64,000 bases of DNA from Vibrio europaeus (GTDB taxonomy: Bacteria > Pseudomonadota > Gammaproteobacteria > Enterobacterales > Vibrionaceae), in the NCBI RefSeq assembly GCF_001695575.1, contig NZ_LUAX01000005.1, positions 1 to 64,000 on the forward strand, given 5' to 3'. The notes under the pieces were generated by a model. The model did no database searches. It saw only the letters and a program-made list of their open reading frames with translations, and was not told the origin of the DNA. The position numbers and the translations under genes were made by a program. Positions 54,583-64,000 of this stretch are shown piece by piece (position 1 is the stretch's first letter; each line of letters opens with the position of its first letter).

Positions 54583-54897
54583 CTAAATGCCTTACGGCAA
54601 AACTGTGTTGCACTTACTTCAGTGCACCAATATTCCATTTGTTTTTAGTGCTTTCCCTGCCAAAAGTGTTGTTTGCCACCATCCTGGTGAGTTTTGGCTT
54701 TCCATCTACTTCCTGATGTCTGGGCTAGTCCTTAGCCTGATCCGTTTCACTGTCTTAAACCATTAGACAAGTCGACCATCCTTATCAAGTAAGTTTCCTA
54801 CCTACCCTTGCATCCTTTCTATAACTACCAAGTTTCCATTACTTGCATCCGTGGAGACTTCCTAGTCTTAAATCCGTTATCAGCGCCCTGCCGATGA
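54551..54897 (-). ncRNA. CsrC-position small RNA (CsrA sponge)
   Basis: On the minus strand about 14 GGA triplets occur in about 300 nt, many in loops: CACC-AGGAT-GGTG (identical to a CsrB hairpin), GCTA-AGGAC-TAGC, GACT-AGGA-AGTC, CAAGT-aatggaa-ACTTG, and an AGGG loop in the first stem (ATCGGC/CGCTGAT type). It ends at a strong terminator. The locus (between the engB side and yihI) equals that of E. coli csrC. The RNA should titrate CsrA as the sRNA at 17604 does. Probable -35 TTGTTC (54924-54929) and -10 TAAAGT (54902-54907). Confidence 0.87.
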
Positions 54898-54993
54898 GTA
54901 CACTTTATCGTTTTGGTCATTTTGAACAATCCACTACAACTAAAAAAGCGCACTTTTTTAGCACTGTAATTTCAGCGCCCTATTTTTCAATAA

Positions 54994-55052
54994 GTTACAA
55001 ACAACCGATAGTAACTTGCACATTCAAGTATGGGCGATCTCTTACAAACAAC
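54994..55052 (-). promoter_or_regulatory. Direct repeats upstream of the CsrC-like sRNA
   Basis: The minus strand has two copies of GTTGTTTGTAA (54995-55005 and 55042-55052), 47 bp apart, about 65-125 bp upstream of the predicted -35. They may be binding sites for the activating response regulator (VarA/UvrY); the match to the known TGTAAG-type box is partial. Confidence 0.35.
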
Positions 55053-55104
55053 GAGGAAAGATGACTCATCACGGCCATACCAGTCATGTGATCACGCTCA
55101 AACG

Positions 55105-55134
55105 AAAAAGCCCAAGCAACGGCTTGGGCTTTTT
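55105..55134 (-). terminator. Terminator of cytochrome c4
   Basis: Stem AAAAAGCCCAAGC / GCTTGGGCTTTTT with loop AACG. Confidence 0.92.
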
Positions 55135-55169
55135 CAATACAACTTTATGCTCGAACGAATAAGTAGGGC

Positions 55170-55787
55170 TTAGTGTAGGCCACCAACATATTTAGAAAGT
55201 GTATCTATATCTTCATCCGTTAGTTTTTTCGCGATATCGCGCATCATCTCGTTCATGTCGTTACCACGAGAACCATCACGGAATTTTTCAAGCTGGGCTT
55301 TAATGTAATCAGCATGCTGACCAGAAATTTTCGGGAAGCCAGAAAGTTCTGTGCCGTTACCGCGTGGACCATGACATGCGATACATGCCGTTAAGCCACG
55401 CTCTGCATCACCAGCGGTGTAAAGAACTTTACCTGCATCAACCACATTCTCAGGCGTTGTGTTGTGAGCAATTGGTAGAGACGCATAGTAAGCCGCTAGG
55501 TCTTTCATATCTTCCTCAGACAGTGGCATAGCCATACCACTCATCACAGGATCCATACGACCTTGCTTACCATTACTAGTCATACCCAACTTGAATTCTT
55601 TCAGCTGCTTTTCAATATACTTAGCATGCTGACCTGCAATTTTCGGGTACATAGCGAGTTGACTGTTGCCGTCAGCACCATGGCAGGCAACACAGGTTTG
55701 GGATTTTGCTTTACCAGCTTCAATGTTACCTTGGGCCCACACGGAGCAGCTGGCTAAAAGACTCAAGATTAGCGCTAATTTCTTCAT
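55170..55787 (-). CDS. Dihaem cytochrome c4
   Basis: 205 aa periplasmic electron carrier. Signal peptide MKKLALILSLLASCSVWA. Two class-I haem domains in tandem: CVACH near 32-36 and CIACH near 135-139; each has the GADGNS/GPRGNG turn, and the axial Met residues are in the AMYPKIAGQ...MSGMAMPL and MNEMMRDIAKKL regions. GGAAT precedes the ATG. Cytochrome c4 donates electrons to terminal oxidases. Single gene with terminator; it lies between the CsrC-like sRNA and engB. Confidence 0.94.
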   Translation of the reverse strand: MKKLALILSLLASCSVWAQGNIEAGKAKSQTCVACHGADGNSQLAMYPKIAGQHAKYIEKQLKEFKLGMTSNGKQGRMDPVMSGMAMPLSEEDMKDLAAYYASLPIAHNTTPENVVDAGKVLYTAGDAERGLTACIACHGPRGNGTELSGFPKISGQHADYIKAQLEKFRDGSRGNDMNEMMRDIAKKLTDEDIDTLSKYVGGLH

Positions 55788-55935
55788 GACATTCCATTAT
55801 AATTATCAAGCTTCCGGTACCACTCTGCGTTGACACTCATGGTACAATAGGCGACCTTATGCCGAGCACGGTTATTTTACACAATTTCACAAAAAAGTAA
55901 TCAATCGACTACACAAAGTCGAGATGGAGTTAACA

Positions 55936-56601
55936 GTGAGCGTAAAAATTCATTATCAAAACACCCATTTCATCACAAGTGCGCCGGATATCCGCGCCTT
56001 GCCAGAAGATGAAGGTATCGAAGTTGCGTTTGCAGGACGCTCCAATGCGGGTAAGTCTAGTTCTCTAAACCGCCTGACGAACCAACGTAGCTTAGCGAAA
56101 ACCAGTAAAACGCCAGGCCGTACACAACTTATTAACCTTTTTAAGGTTACCGACGGTTGCCATATTGTCGATCTTCCGGGGTACGGCTTTGCTCAAGTAC
56201 CGCTAGAAATGAAGAAGAAGTGGCAAAAATCGTTGGGTGAGTACCTACAAAAGCGCCAATGCCTAAAAGGCTTAGTGGTTCTGATGGATATTCGTCACCC
56301 AATGAAAGACCTCGACCAACAGCTAATTTTTTGGGCGGTAGACAGTGGTATTCCTGTTCAGGTGCTGCTAACTAAAGCAGACAAACTAAAGAGCGGTGCG
56401 CGCAAAGCACAAGTTCTGAAGATCAAAAAAGACGCGGTAGGTTTTGGTGGTGATGTCAGCGTGGCTGCTTTTTCTTCTCTGAAAGGCCTAGGTGTCGATA
56501 CGCTACGCAACAAACTCGATGAGTGGTTCGCTCCAGCGCTAGCGGAATCTGTTGTTGACGAGATCATCGAAGAAGAGAATCTCGATAGCGAGTCAGAATA
56601 A
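55936..56601 (+). CDS. engB: Ribosome-assembly GTPase EngB (YihA)
   Basis: 221 aa if GTG 55936 is the start ([18 protein letters not shown]), chosen because GGAG lies 6 nt upstream; ATG 55924 gives four more residues. TRAFAC GTPase needed for large-subunit assembly and division. G1 GRSNAGKS, G2 Thr in [12 protein letters not shown]3 DLPGYG and G4 TKAD are clear; the C-terminal tail is acidic. Single gene between divergent cytochrome c4 and the terminators at 56626. Neighbouring spf and polA keep the E. coli order. Confidence 0.95.
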   Translation: MSVKIHYQNTHFITSAPDIRALPEDEGIEVAFAGRSNAGKSSSLNRLTNQRSLAKTSKTPGRTQLINLFKVTDGCHIVDLPGYGFAQVPLEMKKKWQKSLGEYLQKRQCLKGLVVLMDIRHPMKDLDQQLIFWAVDSGIPVQVLLTKADKLKSGARKAQVLKIKKDAVGFGGDVSVAAFSSLKGLGVDTLRNKLDEWFAPALAESVVDEIIEEENLDSESE

Positions 56602-56625
56602 ACACCCGAACAGACAAAGATAGCT

Positions 56626-56660
56626 AAAGTCCTGCCGCTAAAATGGTAGGGCTTTTTTTG
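56626..56660 (+). terminator. Terminator of engB
   Basis: Stem AAGTCCTGCC / GGTAGGGCTT (with one G-T and one mismatch) followed by TTTTTTG. Confidence 0.82.
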
Positions 56661-56667
56661 TCGGCAT

Positions 56668-56700
56668 AGAAAAATAAAAGCCCCACCTTCCTGGCGGGGC
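56668..56700 (-). terminator. Orphan minus-strand terminator
   Basis: Minus strand: GCCCCGCC-AGGAA-GGTGGGGC, then TTTTATTTTTC. No annotated gene ends here: spf already has its own terminator 366 bp upstream. See findings for a possible sRNA. Confidence 0.7.
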
Positions 56701-57060
56701 AACGGGAGAGAAATAGTAGTTATTATTAATTATGTTCTTAGGATTATGTATCTAAAGGCGTAAATCAACACTCCGAACATAGGGCTACCCGCTCAGAAAC
56801 ACCATGCCTAAACACCAACTATCTCATTGAAAAATAATCATAAAAACCGAAATTAGAGCCATCTTTTCTAGCCGATTTTGGTTTTGGTTTTTCTATCAAA
56901 ATAACCAAACTGTGACTGGTATAAATTTACAAACTTTGGCTAAATTACATCAAAGCCAATAAGCCTAATTGTTGTGTGGGCTATTAAATTACAACAGGGG
57001 AAATATCAGGGAAAAGATTCGCTTGGTATGTAGCCTTTTGATAAGTAGGGATTTTTCTTT
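56701..57060. other. Gene-free region between engB and spf
   Basis: About 360 bases, A/T-rich, without a credible protein gene. It may encode a minus-strand transcript ending at 56668. A sequence AGCGGGTAGCCC and a purine-poor stretch CTCTCCCGTT precede that terminator on the minus strand. Confidence 0.45.
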
Positions 57061-57065
57061 GGCAC

Positions 57066-57173
57066 AATAAAAAACGCCCCAGTCAAAAACTGACTGGGGC
57101 GGCTGAATCAGCCTAATCCAATAACGTGAAACAAAAGGTCTGAAAGATAGAACATCTTACCTCTGTACCCTAC
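57066..57173 (-). ncRNA. spf: Spot 42 RNA
   Basis: 108 nt. The minus strand begins GTAGGGTACAGAGGTAAGAT, the strictly conserved Spot 42 5' region, and continues GTTCTATCTTTCAGACCTTT; it ends with the terminator GCCCCAGTCA...TGACTGGGGC and TTTTTT. It is downstream of polA and beside engB, as in E. coli. Spot 42 is an Hfq-dependent sRNA repressed by cAMP-CRP that down-regulates galK and other sugar-use and central-metabolism messages. A possible -10 is TACATT about 7 nt before the start. Confidence 0.97.
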
Positions 57174-57285
57174 GCAGATTAATGTACAACAATTGGTCAG
57201 AAATGAAAACTCTTTTCGTAAGTTTTTTTCAACAAAATTTTATTTAACTACATTTGGGCTAAATGCTAGTTAACTTTTTTAGAGA

Positions 57286-57316
57286 TAAAAAAAAGCCAAC
57301 GTTTGTGCGCTGGCTC
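57286..57316 (-). terminator. Terminator of polA
   Basis: Stem AGCCA / TGGCT flanking a GC-rich 12-nt loop, then TTTTTTTT on the minus strand. Confidence 0.75.
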
Positions 57317-57348
57317 ATACAAAATTGGTGTTTTAGGCGATTTTTTGC

Positions 57349-60141
57349 CTAGTGCGCCTGATCCCAGTTGTCTCCATGCCCTGCCTCGGCAACAAGGGGG
57401 ACATTTAACTGTGCTGCGGATTCCATCAATTGTTGTACTTTACTTTCAATTTCGGCTAAAGCTGACTCTTGAACTTCAAATACCAATTCATCGTGAACCT
57501 GCATAAGCAGTTTCACTCGCCCATCACCTTCAGTTTGAAGCCACTCGTCAACTAACAGCATCGCCTTCTTGATAATGTCAGCTGCCGTTCCTTGCATTGG
57601 CGCATTAATCGCTGCTCGTTCTGCCGCTTTACGACGCATACCGTTACGTGACTTAATTTCAGGAAGGTGCAAACGACGACCGAAGATAGTTTCAACATAG
57701 CCCTGCTCTGCGGCGGCGCTGCGTGTATCTTCCATATACTGCATCACACCTGGGTAACGCTCGAAGTACTTGTTCATGTAGTCTTGCGCTTCGCCGCGAG
57801 GAATACCTAGCTGCTTAGCCAAACCAAAAGCACTCATACCATAGATAAGGCCGAAGTTAACTGCCTTCGCACGGCGACGCTGCTCAGTACTCACTTGGTC
57901 AATGGTCGTACCCATAATTTCAGCTGCGGTCGCAGAGTGGATATCTTTACCTTGTTGGAAAGCATCCAACAGGGCTTTATCACCAGATAAATGCGCCATA
58001 ATACGCAATTCAATCTGCGAGTAATCGACAGCCATAATTTTATAGCCATGTGGCGCAATGAATGCCTGTCGGATACGACGACCTTCATCATTACGAATTG
58101 GAATGTTCTGTAAGTTAGGATCAGTTGAAGAAAGACGACCCGTCGCGGTTACCGCTTGATGATACGAGGTATGCACACGCCCAGTTTCTGGGTTAATCAT
58201 TTTAGGTAGCTTATCTGTGTAGGTAGACTTAAGTTTAGCTAGACCACGGTATTCAAGAATCAGCTTAGGTAATGGGTAATCCAACGCCAACTCTTGCAGC
58301 ACTTCTTCGTTAGTCGAAGGAGTACCAGAAGGAGTCTTCTTGATCACAGGTAGACCCATCTTTTCAAACAGGATGGCTTGAAGCTGCTTTGGCGAATTCA
58401 TGTTGAATTCCTGCTCAGCAATTTCAAAGGCTTTCTGCTCTAACTCATCTAGACGCTGGGCAATCTCTTGAGACTGAGCAGACAACTTCATGTCATCGAT
58501 CAGAACACCAGTACGTTCGATACGAGAAAGCACAGGCACTAAAGGAACCTCGATATCTTGGTAGATACCTTTCAGCTTTTCATCCTGCTCAATATTGCTC
58601 ATTAAACGGTTGTGAAGACGTAGCGTAACATCGGCATCTTCAGCCGCGTAAGGTGACGCTTCATCAAGGTCGATTTGGTTGAAGGTTAGCTGGTTCTTGC
58701 CTTTACCTGCAATCTGCTCGAATGAAATACAGCTGTGCTGAAGGAAACGCAGCGCCAAGCTGTCCATATCATGTTTGCCACCCACGCTGTTATAGACGTA
58801 AGACGCCAACATGGTGTCATGCTTAATGCCTTTCATCTCAATGCCGTAACGCGCTAACACGCTCGCATCGTACTTAAGGTTTTGACCTACCTTAGCTTGA
58901 GCATCATCTTCTAGGATAGGTTTTAGTTGCGCCAGAACCCAATCACGATCTAGCTGCGCAGGGGCATCTAGATAATCGTGGGCAACAGGAACATAGGCAG
59001 CAATGCCTTCTTCGGTCGCAAAAGAGAGACCAACAAGGTTAGCAACCATGTAATCCAAGCTATCGGTTTCAGTATCAAACGCGAATACCTCAGCAGCTTT
59101 TAGCTTTTCTAGCCAAGCATTGAATGAAGACTCATCTAGGATAGTTTCATACTGACTACGGTCGATAGTCACTGCAGATGTGTCGATATCTGCCGCAGCA
59201 CTGGCCGATGCAGCGCTCTGGTTGCCAGACTTCTCATCAGCCTCAACCACACCAGTACCACCATCAAGAAGCTCGTTTAGCCACGATTTAAACACCAACT
59301 GGCCATACAGTTTGATCAACTCATCTTTGTTAGGCTCATTTTTAAGCAGAGATTCAGGCGTCTCTTCTAACTCAACATCTAGCTTGATCGTCGCAAGTTC
59401 ATACGACATGCGTGCATTTTCTTCATTGTCGAGTAACTTTTTCGCCATGGTTTTCGAGCCGCGGAAACCTAATGGAGCAATGTCGTCGAGGTTTTCATAC
59501 AGTTTGTTAATACCGCCAATACCTTGCAGCAAAGCCGTTGCGGTTTTGTCACCAACACCCGGTACACCAGGAATGTTATCGACCTTATCGCCCATTAATG
59601 CGAGGTAATCAATAATCAGCTCTGGTGGGATACCAAACTTCTCAACCACACCTTCACGATCCATCACCACATTGGTCATGGTGTTGATCAAAGTAACATT
59701 GTCGTCCACCAGCTGAGCCATATCTTTATCACCGGTACTGATTAACACAGGCATACCCGCTTGGGATGCTTGGTAAGCGAGCGTACCAATCACATCATCC
59801 GCTTCAACGCCCGGGGTACAGATCAATGGCAAACCCATCGCGCGGATTACATTGTGTAAAGGCTCAATCTGACAACGCAGATCATCGGGCATTGGAGGAC
59901 GATTAGCTTTGTACTCTGGGTACATATCATCACGGAAGGTTTTTCCTTTTGCATCAAAGACAACCGCGATACGATCCGAAGAGAACTGACGCATCATGCT
60001 ACGAAGCATGTTGACCACACCATAAACGGCATTGGTTGGGATTTCGCCATTACTCATCGTTTCTGGATAAGCGTGGAATGCGCGGTATAAATAAGAAGAA
60101 CCGTCAATCAAAATCAACGGATTATCAGGAATGTTGGCCAT
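57349..60141 (-). CDS. polA: DNA polymerase I
   Basis: 930 aa (E. coli 928). It fills gaps and removes RNA primers. All three parts are complete: the 5'-nuclease (1-290: [34 protein letters not shown]), the 3'-5' proofreading domain ([12 protein letters not shown] with the metal-binding Asp and Glu; Tyr region [12 protein letters not shown]), and the polymerase domain ([45 protein letters not shown]). Spot 42 lies downstream, RyhB upstream. The upstream region has DnaA-box and GATC motifs (60270-60425). Confidence 0.97.
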   Translation of the reverse strand: MANIPDNPLILIDGSSYLYRAFHAYPETMSNGEIPTNAVYGVVNMLRSMMRQFSSDRIAVVFDAKGKTFRDDMYPEYKANRPPMPDDLRCQIEPLHNVIRAMGLPLICTPGVEADDVIGTLAYQASQAGMPVLISTGDKDMAQLVDDNVTLINTMTNVVMDREGVVEKFGIPPELIIDYLALMGDKVDNIPGVPGVGDKTATALLQGIGGINKLYENLDDIAPLGFRGSKTMAKKLLDNEENARMSYELATIKLDVELEETPESLLKNEPNKDELIKLYGQLVFKSWLNELLDGGTGVVEADEKSGNQSAASASAAADIDTSAVTIDRSQYETILDESSFNAWLEKLKAAEVFAFDTETDSLDYMVANLVGLSFATEEGIAAYVPVAHDYLDAPAQLDRDWVLAQLKPILEDDAQAKVGQNLKYDASVLARYGIEMKGIKHDTMLASYVYNSVGGKHDMDSLALRFLQHSCISFEQIAGKGKNQLTFNQIDLDEASPYAAEDADVTLRLHNRLMSNIEQDEKLKGIYQDIEVPLVPVLSRIERTGVLIDDMKLSAQSQEIAQRLDELEQKAFEIAEQEFNMNSPKQLQAILFEKMGLPVIKKTPSGTPSTNEEVLQELALDYPLPKLILEYRGLAKLKSTYTDKLPKMINPETGRVHTSYHQAVTATGRLSSTDPNLQNIPIRNDEGRRIRQAFIAPHGYKIMAVDYSQIELRIMAHLSGDKALLDAFQQGKDIHSATAAEIMGTTIDQVSTEQRRRAKAVNFGLIYGMSAFGLAKQLGIPRGEAQDYMNKYFERYPGVMQYMEDTRSAAAEQGYVETIFGRRLHLPEIKSRNGMRRKAAERAAINAPMQGTAADIIKKAMLLVDEWLQTEGDGRVKLLMQVHDELVFEVQESALAEIESKVQQLMESAAQLNVPLVAEAGHGDNWDQAH

Positions 60142-60464
60142 AGTCTTTACGTATCCAAAGAAAATGCAAAAAAGATCTGCTTAGGATGCCATGACTGGTT
60201 CAGCGAATCCATTTTAACTCTTTGAACTCTACTCACACATTTGGTTATTCCTTTACCACTCCACTCACCATTCTGTGGATAACTCTGTTTATATTATTTA
60301 CCCACAGGATATAAAACAGTGCACAAAAAAACCAGAACAGACCATAACCAATTGTAAATAATAAATAAATTATCCGATCGATCGTTTAAAGATCGATCCT
60401 GAAATGATCTTGCGTTGTGGAAAAGACTACTGGTGTCCTTTTGTTCGGAGCGAAATAGCAGGCA
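60142..60464. other. polA upstream region with DnaA-box-like and GATC motifs
   Basis: 323 bases without a gene. It holds TGTGGATAA (60274-60282, a perfect DnaA box in reverse), TTACCCACA (60298-60306), TGTGGAAAA (60416-60424), an A/T-rich stretch at 60350-60373, and five GATC sites within 34 bp (60376-60409). The polA promoter is probably here too. Confidence 0.5.
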
Positions 60465-60492
60465 TAAAAAAAGCGACATCTTTCGATGTCGC
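60465..60492 (-). terminator. Terminator of ryhB
   Basis: Stem AGCGACATC / GATGTCGC(T) (60472-60480 with 60485-60492) with loop TTTC; on the minus strand TTTTTTTATG follows. Confidence 0.9.
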
Positions 60493-60690
60493 CTAGCAAA
60501 AAGGGGTCAAAGCAATTCAGGTGAATGACGTGCTTTGCCATAAAGCTATAAATTACACTGGAAGCAATGTGAGCAATGTCGTGTCAAAAAGAACTCGTGC
60601 AAGTTCGATTAAGTTCAGTGTCATCACCGTCTCCAATTGTGAATCGGGTAACTCAACGTCCTTGTGAACTTCTCTCATTCCCTAAGACGA
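60465..60690 (-). ncRNA. ryhB: RyhB iron-responsive small RNA (long Vibrio form)
   Basis: The minus strand contains the RyhB core CACGACATTGCTCACATTGC followed by TTCCAGT (60557-60583), identical to E. coli RyhB. From the predicted start (about 60690) to the terminator the RNA is about 225 nt, the length known for Vibrio RyhB and more than twice that of E. coli. The promoter is TTGACG-N17-TATTAT with a Fur-like box over the -10. RyhB acts with Hfq to repress messages of iron-using proteins when iron is low. It lies upstream of polA, as in V. cholerae. Confidence 0.96.
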
Positions 60691-60724
60691 GATAAATAAT
60701 AACCATTCTCATTTAATCCGTCAA
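60691..60724 (-). promoter_or_regulatory. ryhB promoter with Fur-like box
   Basis: Minus strand TTGACG (60719-60724), 17 bp, TATTAT (60696-60701). Across the -10 runs AATGAGAATGGTTATTATT, which matches the Fur 7-1-7 pattern (TGATAAT-N-ATTATCA) at about 11 of 14 positions. Confidence 0.85.
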
Positions 60725-60748
60725 CACCTAAATGAGAAAAAATCTCAT

Positions 60749-61204
60749 TTAATTTTTATGACACTCACCTAACTGCTTTACAAAGTGAATTCGACTCTCT
60801 AGCAAAGGCTCTTTTTGTTCATAATTTTCAATAAGATAACCATTCTTAATCAGCATTCTGAGCATGGCTGGAAATTGGTTACGTGATTTCACTTTAAGCT
60901 GTTTATAGCCTTGATCTGTTACCCATTGCTCCTGAATATCTAATAATTTTTGCGCCACCCCTTTGTTTCTCGCTAAACAAGACACGCCACCAAACCAGCT
61001 GTAGAACGTCGTTTCGTCGATCTGGTAACCAATCTTGAACCCTAGGATGTCATCACCTTGTTGCGCCACCTGAATCAAAGAGCGTGGCTTCCCTTCTAAA
61101 CGTGCAGACAAGCTCTCAACACTCTCTTTATGGGCAAACTCCTCGATCTGCTCAACGACCTGAACACACTCTTCTAGCGTTCCTAAACGATAAATAACAC
61201 TCAT
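60749..61204 (-). CDS. GNAT-family acetyltransferase
   Basis: 151 aa. GNAT fold; the acetyl-CoA-binding motif A region is SCLARNKGVAQKLLDIQEQWV, and the C-terminal QLKVKSRNQFPAMLRMLIKNGYLIENYEQ has the typical Asn and Tyr of the family. TTGGAGAA precedes the ATG. It lies between hemB and ryhB, each with separate terminators, so it is a single-gene unit. A small hairpin AAATGAGA / TCTCATTT (60730-60750) follows its stop. The substrate is unknown. Confidence 0.85.
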   Translation of the reverse strand: MSVIYRLGTLEECVQVVEQIEEFAHKESVESLSARLEGKPRSLIQVAQQGDDILGFKIGYQIDETTFYSWFGGVSCLARNKGVAQKLLDIQEQWVTDQGYKQLKVKSRNQFPAMLRMLIKNGYLIENYEQKEPLLESRIHFVKQLGECHKN

Positions 61205-61220
61205 CGATATTCTCCAAAAC

Positions 61221-61250
61221 TAAAAAAGGCTGACAAACGCCAGCCTTTGA
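61221..61250 (-). terminator. Terminator of hemB
   Basis: Stem AAAGGCTG / CAGCCTTT with a 9-nt loop; TTTTTTAG follows on the minus strand. Confidence 0.85.
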
Positions 61251-61276
61251 TATTCTTTATTTAACTCGCACTATAC

Positions 61277-62362
<1,086 letters not shown>

Positions 62363-62467
62363 TCACTCCAAGCCGACGACGCCAGAGAGAGTCGAGAAAA
62401 ATGCAAAAAATGACCAAATGCTCACACTGCCGTATACTCTCAGCTCTGATAGAGAGTGAGATAAGCA

Positions 62468-63229
62468 ATGATTGATACCCACGCACATATTTATGCTACT
62501 GAGTTTGATACTGATCGCGACCAAGTCGTCCAGCGTGCGTTGGCACAAGGCATTGATAAGATATTACTGCCAAACATTGATTTAGAATCGATTGAGCCGA
62601 TGTTACGCACCGAGGCTGAGTATCCAGACATTTGCCGCTCGATGATGGGATTACACCCATGTTACGTCGACGCTAATGTTAAACAGAGCCTAGACATCAT
62701 TCATTCTTGGTTTGATAAGCACAACTTTATTGCCGTCGGTGAAATTGGTATCGATCTATACTGGGACAAAACCTTTAAAGCCGAACAAGAGATGGCGTTT
62801 ATTACTCAGCTCAATTGGGCAAAAGAGATGAAAATGCCAGTGGTCATTCATACACGCGATTCAATAGAAGAAACCCTCACACTACTTCGCCAAGAACAAG
62901 ATGGTTCATTAAGCGGAGTATTCCACTGTTTTGGTGGCAGTGTTGAAGAAGCCCAAGCGATCAATGATCTCGGCTTTCATCTTGGGCTTGGTGGCGTTTC
63001 GACGTTTAAAAATGGTGGCATGGATAAAGTAATTCCACATCTAGATATGGAGTACATTATCTTAGAAACCGACTGCCCTTATCTCGCTCCGGTTCCTCAT
63101 CGTGGCAAACGCAATGAACCTGCCTATACCTCGCTTGTTGCTCAGCGCGTCGCTGACCTAAGAGAAATCAGCATCGAACAAGTGGATAGCCTCACCACTC
63201 ACAACGCCAAGACGCTGTTTGGCCTTTAG
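62468..63229 (+). CDS. TatD-family metal-dependent hydrolase/DNase
   Basis: 253 aa amidohydrolase-fold protein. Metal ligands visible: the N-terminal HAH in MIDTHAHIY, Glu in VGEIGIDLYW, His in VVIHTRDSIEE, His in GVFHCFGG, Asp in LETDCPYLAPVPHRGKRNEP. The last block with PHRGKRNEP resembles the YcfH/TatD group more than E. coli TatD itself, although its location beside tatC suggests the tatD name. Members are Mg-dependent 3'-5' exonucleases. Convergent with tatC. Confidence 0.88.
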   Translation: MIDTHAHIYATEFDTDRDQVVQRALAQGIDKILLPNIDLESIEPMLRTEAEYPDICRSMMGLHPCYVDANVKQSLDIIHSWFDKHNFIAVGEIGIDLYWDKTFKAEQEMAFITQLNWAKEMKMPVVIHTRDSIEETLTLLRQEQDGSLSGVFHCFGGSVEEAQAINDLGFHLGLGGVSTFKNGGMDKVIPHLDMEYIILETDCPYLAPVPHRGKRNEPAYTSLVAQRVADLREISIEQVDSLTTHNAKTLFGL

Positions 63230-63240
63230 TTCTCCAACTC

Positions 63241-63283
63241 TCCAAAAACAAAACGGGGTTGATAGCTAGCTATCAACCCCGTT
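63241..63283 (-). terminator. Terminator of tatC
   Basis: A 32-bp perfect palindrome (63252-63283: arm AACGGGGTTGATAGCT) followed on the minus strand by TTTTGTTTTTGG. Confidence 0.9.
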
Positions 63284-63307
63284 GCTCTATATGGCTTAGT
63301 GGAAACT

Positions 63308-64000
63308 CTACTCTTCCACCTGTTCCTCATTGTCGCCTTTACGCACATAAAAACGCGCAAAGAACAAACCAACCTCAAACAGTAGGCACATAGGAATTGC
63401 CAATAGCGTTTGCGAGATCATATCTGGCGGTGTCAGCATCATTCCCACGACAAAGGCACCAACAATAATATACGGGCGCTTCTGGCTTAAACTCTGAGGG
63501 TTAGTCGCCCCAGTCCAACACAACAAGATGATGGCCACTGGCACTTCAAAGGCAATACCAAAGGCTAAGAACAGCGCGAGAACAAAATCGAGATAGCTCG
63601 ATATGTCCGTGGCGAACTCTACTCCACCCAGTGAAATAGCGGTAAAGAAGCCAAACACCAGTGGAAACACCACAAAATACGCAAACGCGACACCGCAATA
63701 GAACAGCAGTGAGCTAGAGAACAACAGTGGCATGACTAAACGGCGTTCATGTTTATATAAGCCAGGTGCGACAAATGCCCATACCTGGTAGAGAATAAAC
63801 GGAACGGCGACAAAGATGGACGCAATTAAGGTCAACTTTAACGGGGTAAAGAAGGGCGATGCCACATCAGTAGCAATCATGGTTGCCCCTTCAGGTAGAC
63901 GCTCTACCAAAGGTGCAGAGACAAACTCATAGATGTCATTGGCAAAATAGATCAGCCCGATGAAAACCACCAATACCGCTACAATTGCTCGTAGCAGGCG
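63308..64000 (-). CDS. tatC: Sec-independent protein translocase TatC (5' end outside window)
   Basis: The open frame continues through the window edge; about 230 C-terminal codons are present and roughly 20 N-terminal residues are missing compared with E. coli TatC. TatC is the integral-membrane twin-arginine signal receptor for export of folded proteins. Conserved blocks: [66 protein letters not shown] and [19 protein letters not shown]. Six membrane helices are typical; five are visible. tatA/tatB are expected just beyond the edge. Confidence 0.96.
   Translation of the reverse strand, partial: RLLRAIVAVLVVFIGLIYFANDIYEFVSAPLVERLPEGATMIATDVASPFFTPLKLTLIASIFVAVPFILYQVWAFVAPGLYKHERRLVMPLLFSSSLLFYCGVAFAYFVVFPLVFGFFTAISLGGVEFATDISSYLDFVLALFLAFGIAFEVPVAIILLCWTGATNPQSLSQKRPYIIVGAFVVGMMLTPPDMISQTLLAIPMCLLFEVGLFFARFYVRKGDNEEQVEE

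Noticed and set aside
60270-60425. Replication origin
   Set aside because: DnaA boxes and GATC sites are present but few, and the neighbours (polA, ryhB) are not those of Vibrio oriC1 or oriC2; reported only as a control-region candidate.

Overview
The window is chromosomal DNA from a gammaproteobacterium of the genus Vibrio (or a very close relative). The evidence is gene content and order: a syntenic string polA-spf-engB...yihI-hemN, rhlB-gppA next to trxA-rho, a ubiD-ferredoxin-fre operon, a long (about 225 nt) RyhB, a vexRAB-type efflux operon beside ilvC/ilvY, a short tRNA-rich cluster and an rRNA operon. Nearly all protein genes are core genes with uniform, moderate GC; no prophage, insertion sequence or CRISPR array is visible. 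The species cannot be fixed from this alone.

Layout. 1-970: the 5' part of a 16S rRNA gene on the minus strand with its leader, boxA and two promoters. 1-6.9 kb: minus-strand ubiD-fdx-fre, a secreted protein of unknown function, rho and trxA. 6.9-9.8 kb: rhlB-gppA. 9.8-13 kb: yhhQ with a candidate preQ1-I riboswitch, a DUF3630-like gene, recQ. 13-17.4 kb: rarD, an AraC regulator with a LysE exporter, ggt. 17.6-18.0 kb: a CsrB-type sRNA packed with GGA motifs. 18-21 kb: tpx and uvrD (with a LexA-like box). 21.2-23.7 kb: a four-gene bufferin-type operon (secreted Cys-rich RiPP precursor, DUF692/MNIO enzyme, DUF2063 partner, DoxX). 23.7-32.3 kb: a repeat lipoprotein, prlC, rlmJ, a GST with a Cys-rich tail, gorA, a response regulator divergent from a membrane coiled-coil protein, a SPOR protein. 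32.4-37.9 kb: a peptide ABC transporter operon. 38.5-39.4 kb: a tRNA operon Arg-His-(pseudo-Pro)-Pro-His-Pro with ghost copies. 39.7-47.7 kb: cytochrome c5, rep, the vexRAB-like operon with a perfect palindromic operator, ubiK. 47.8-48.4 kb: a repeat-rich intergenic region. 48.4-53.8 kb: ilvC/ilvY, hemN, a DUF2489-like gene, yihI. 53.8-60.1 kb: a methyltransferase, a second Csr-type sRNA at the same locus as E. coli csrC, cytochrome c4, engB, Spot 42 and polA. 60.4-60.7 kb: RyhB under a Fur-like box. 60.7-64 kb: a GNAT enzyme, hemB, a TatD-family nuclease and the 3' part of tatC.

The window is notable for regulatory RNAs: two CsrB-family sponges (CsrA sequestration), Spot 42 (carbon), RyhB (iron), a candidate preQ1 riboswitch, and an orphan terminator that may mark another sRNA. 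Other points for a second look are the bufferin operon, an internal duplication in UbiD, tRNA ghosts, and several families of short dispersed intergenic repeats.

All calls come from reading sequence and translations by eye. No database search or folding program was run, so family names rest on remembered motifs and on synteny.
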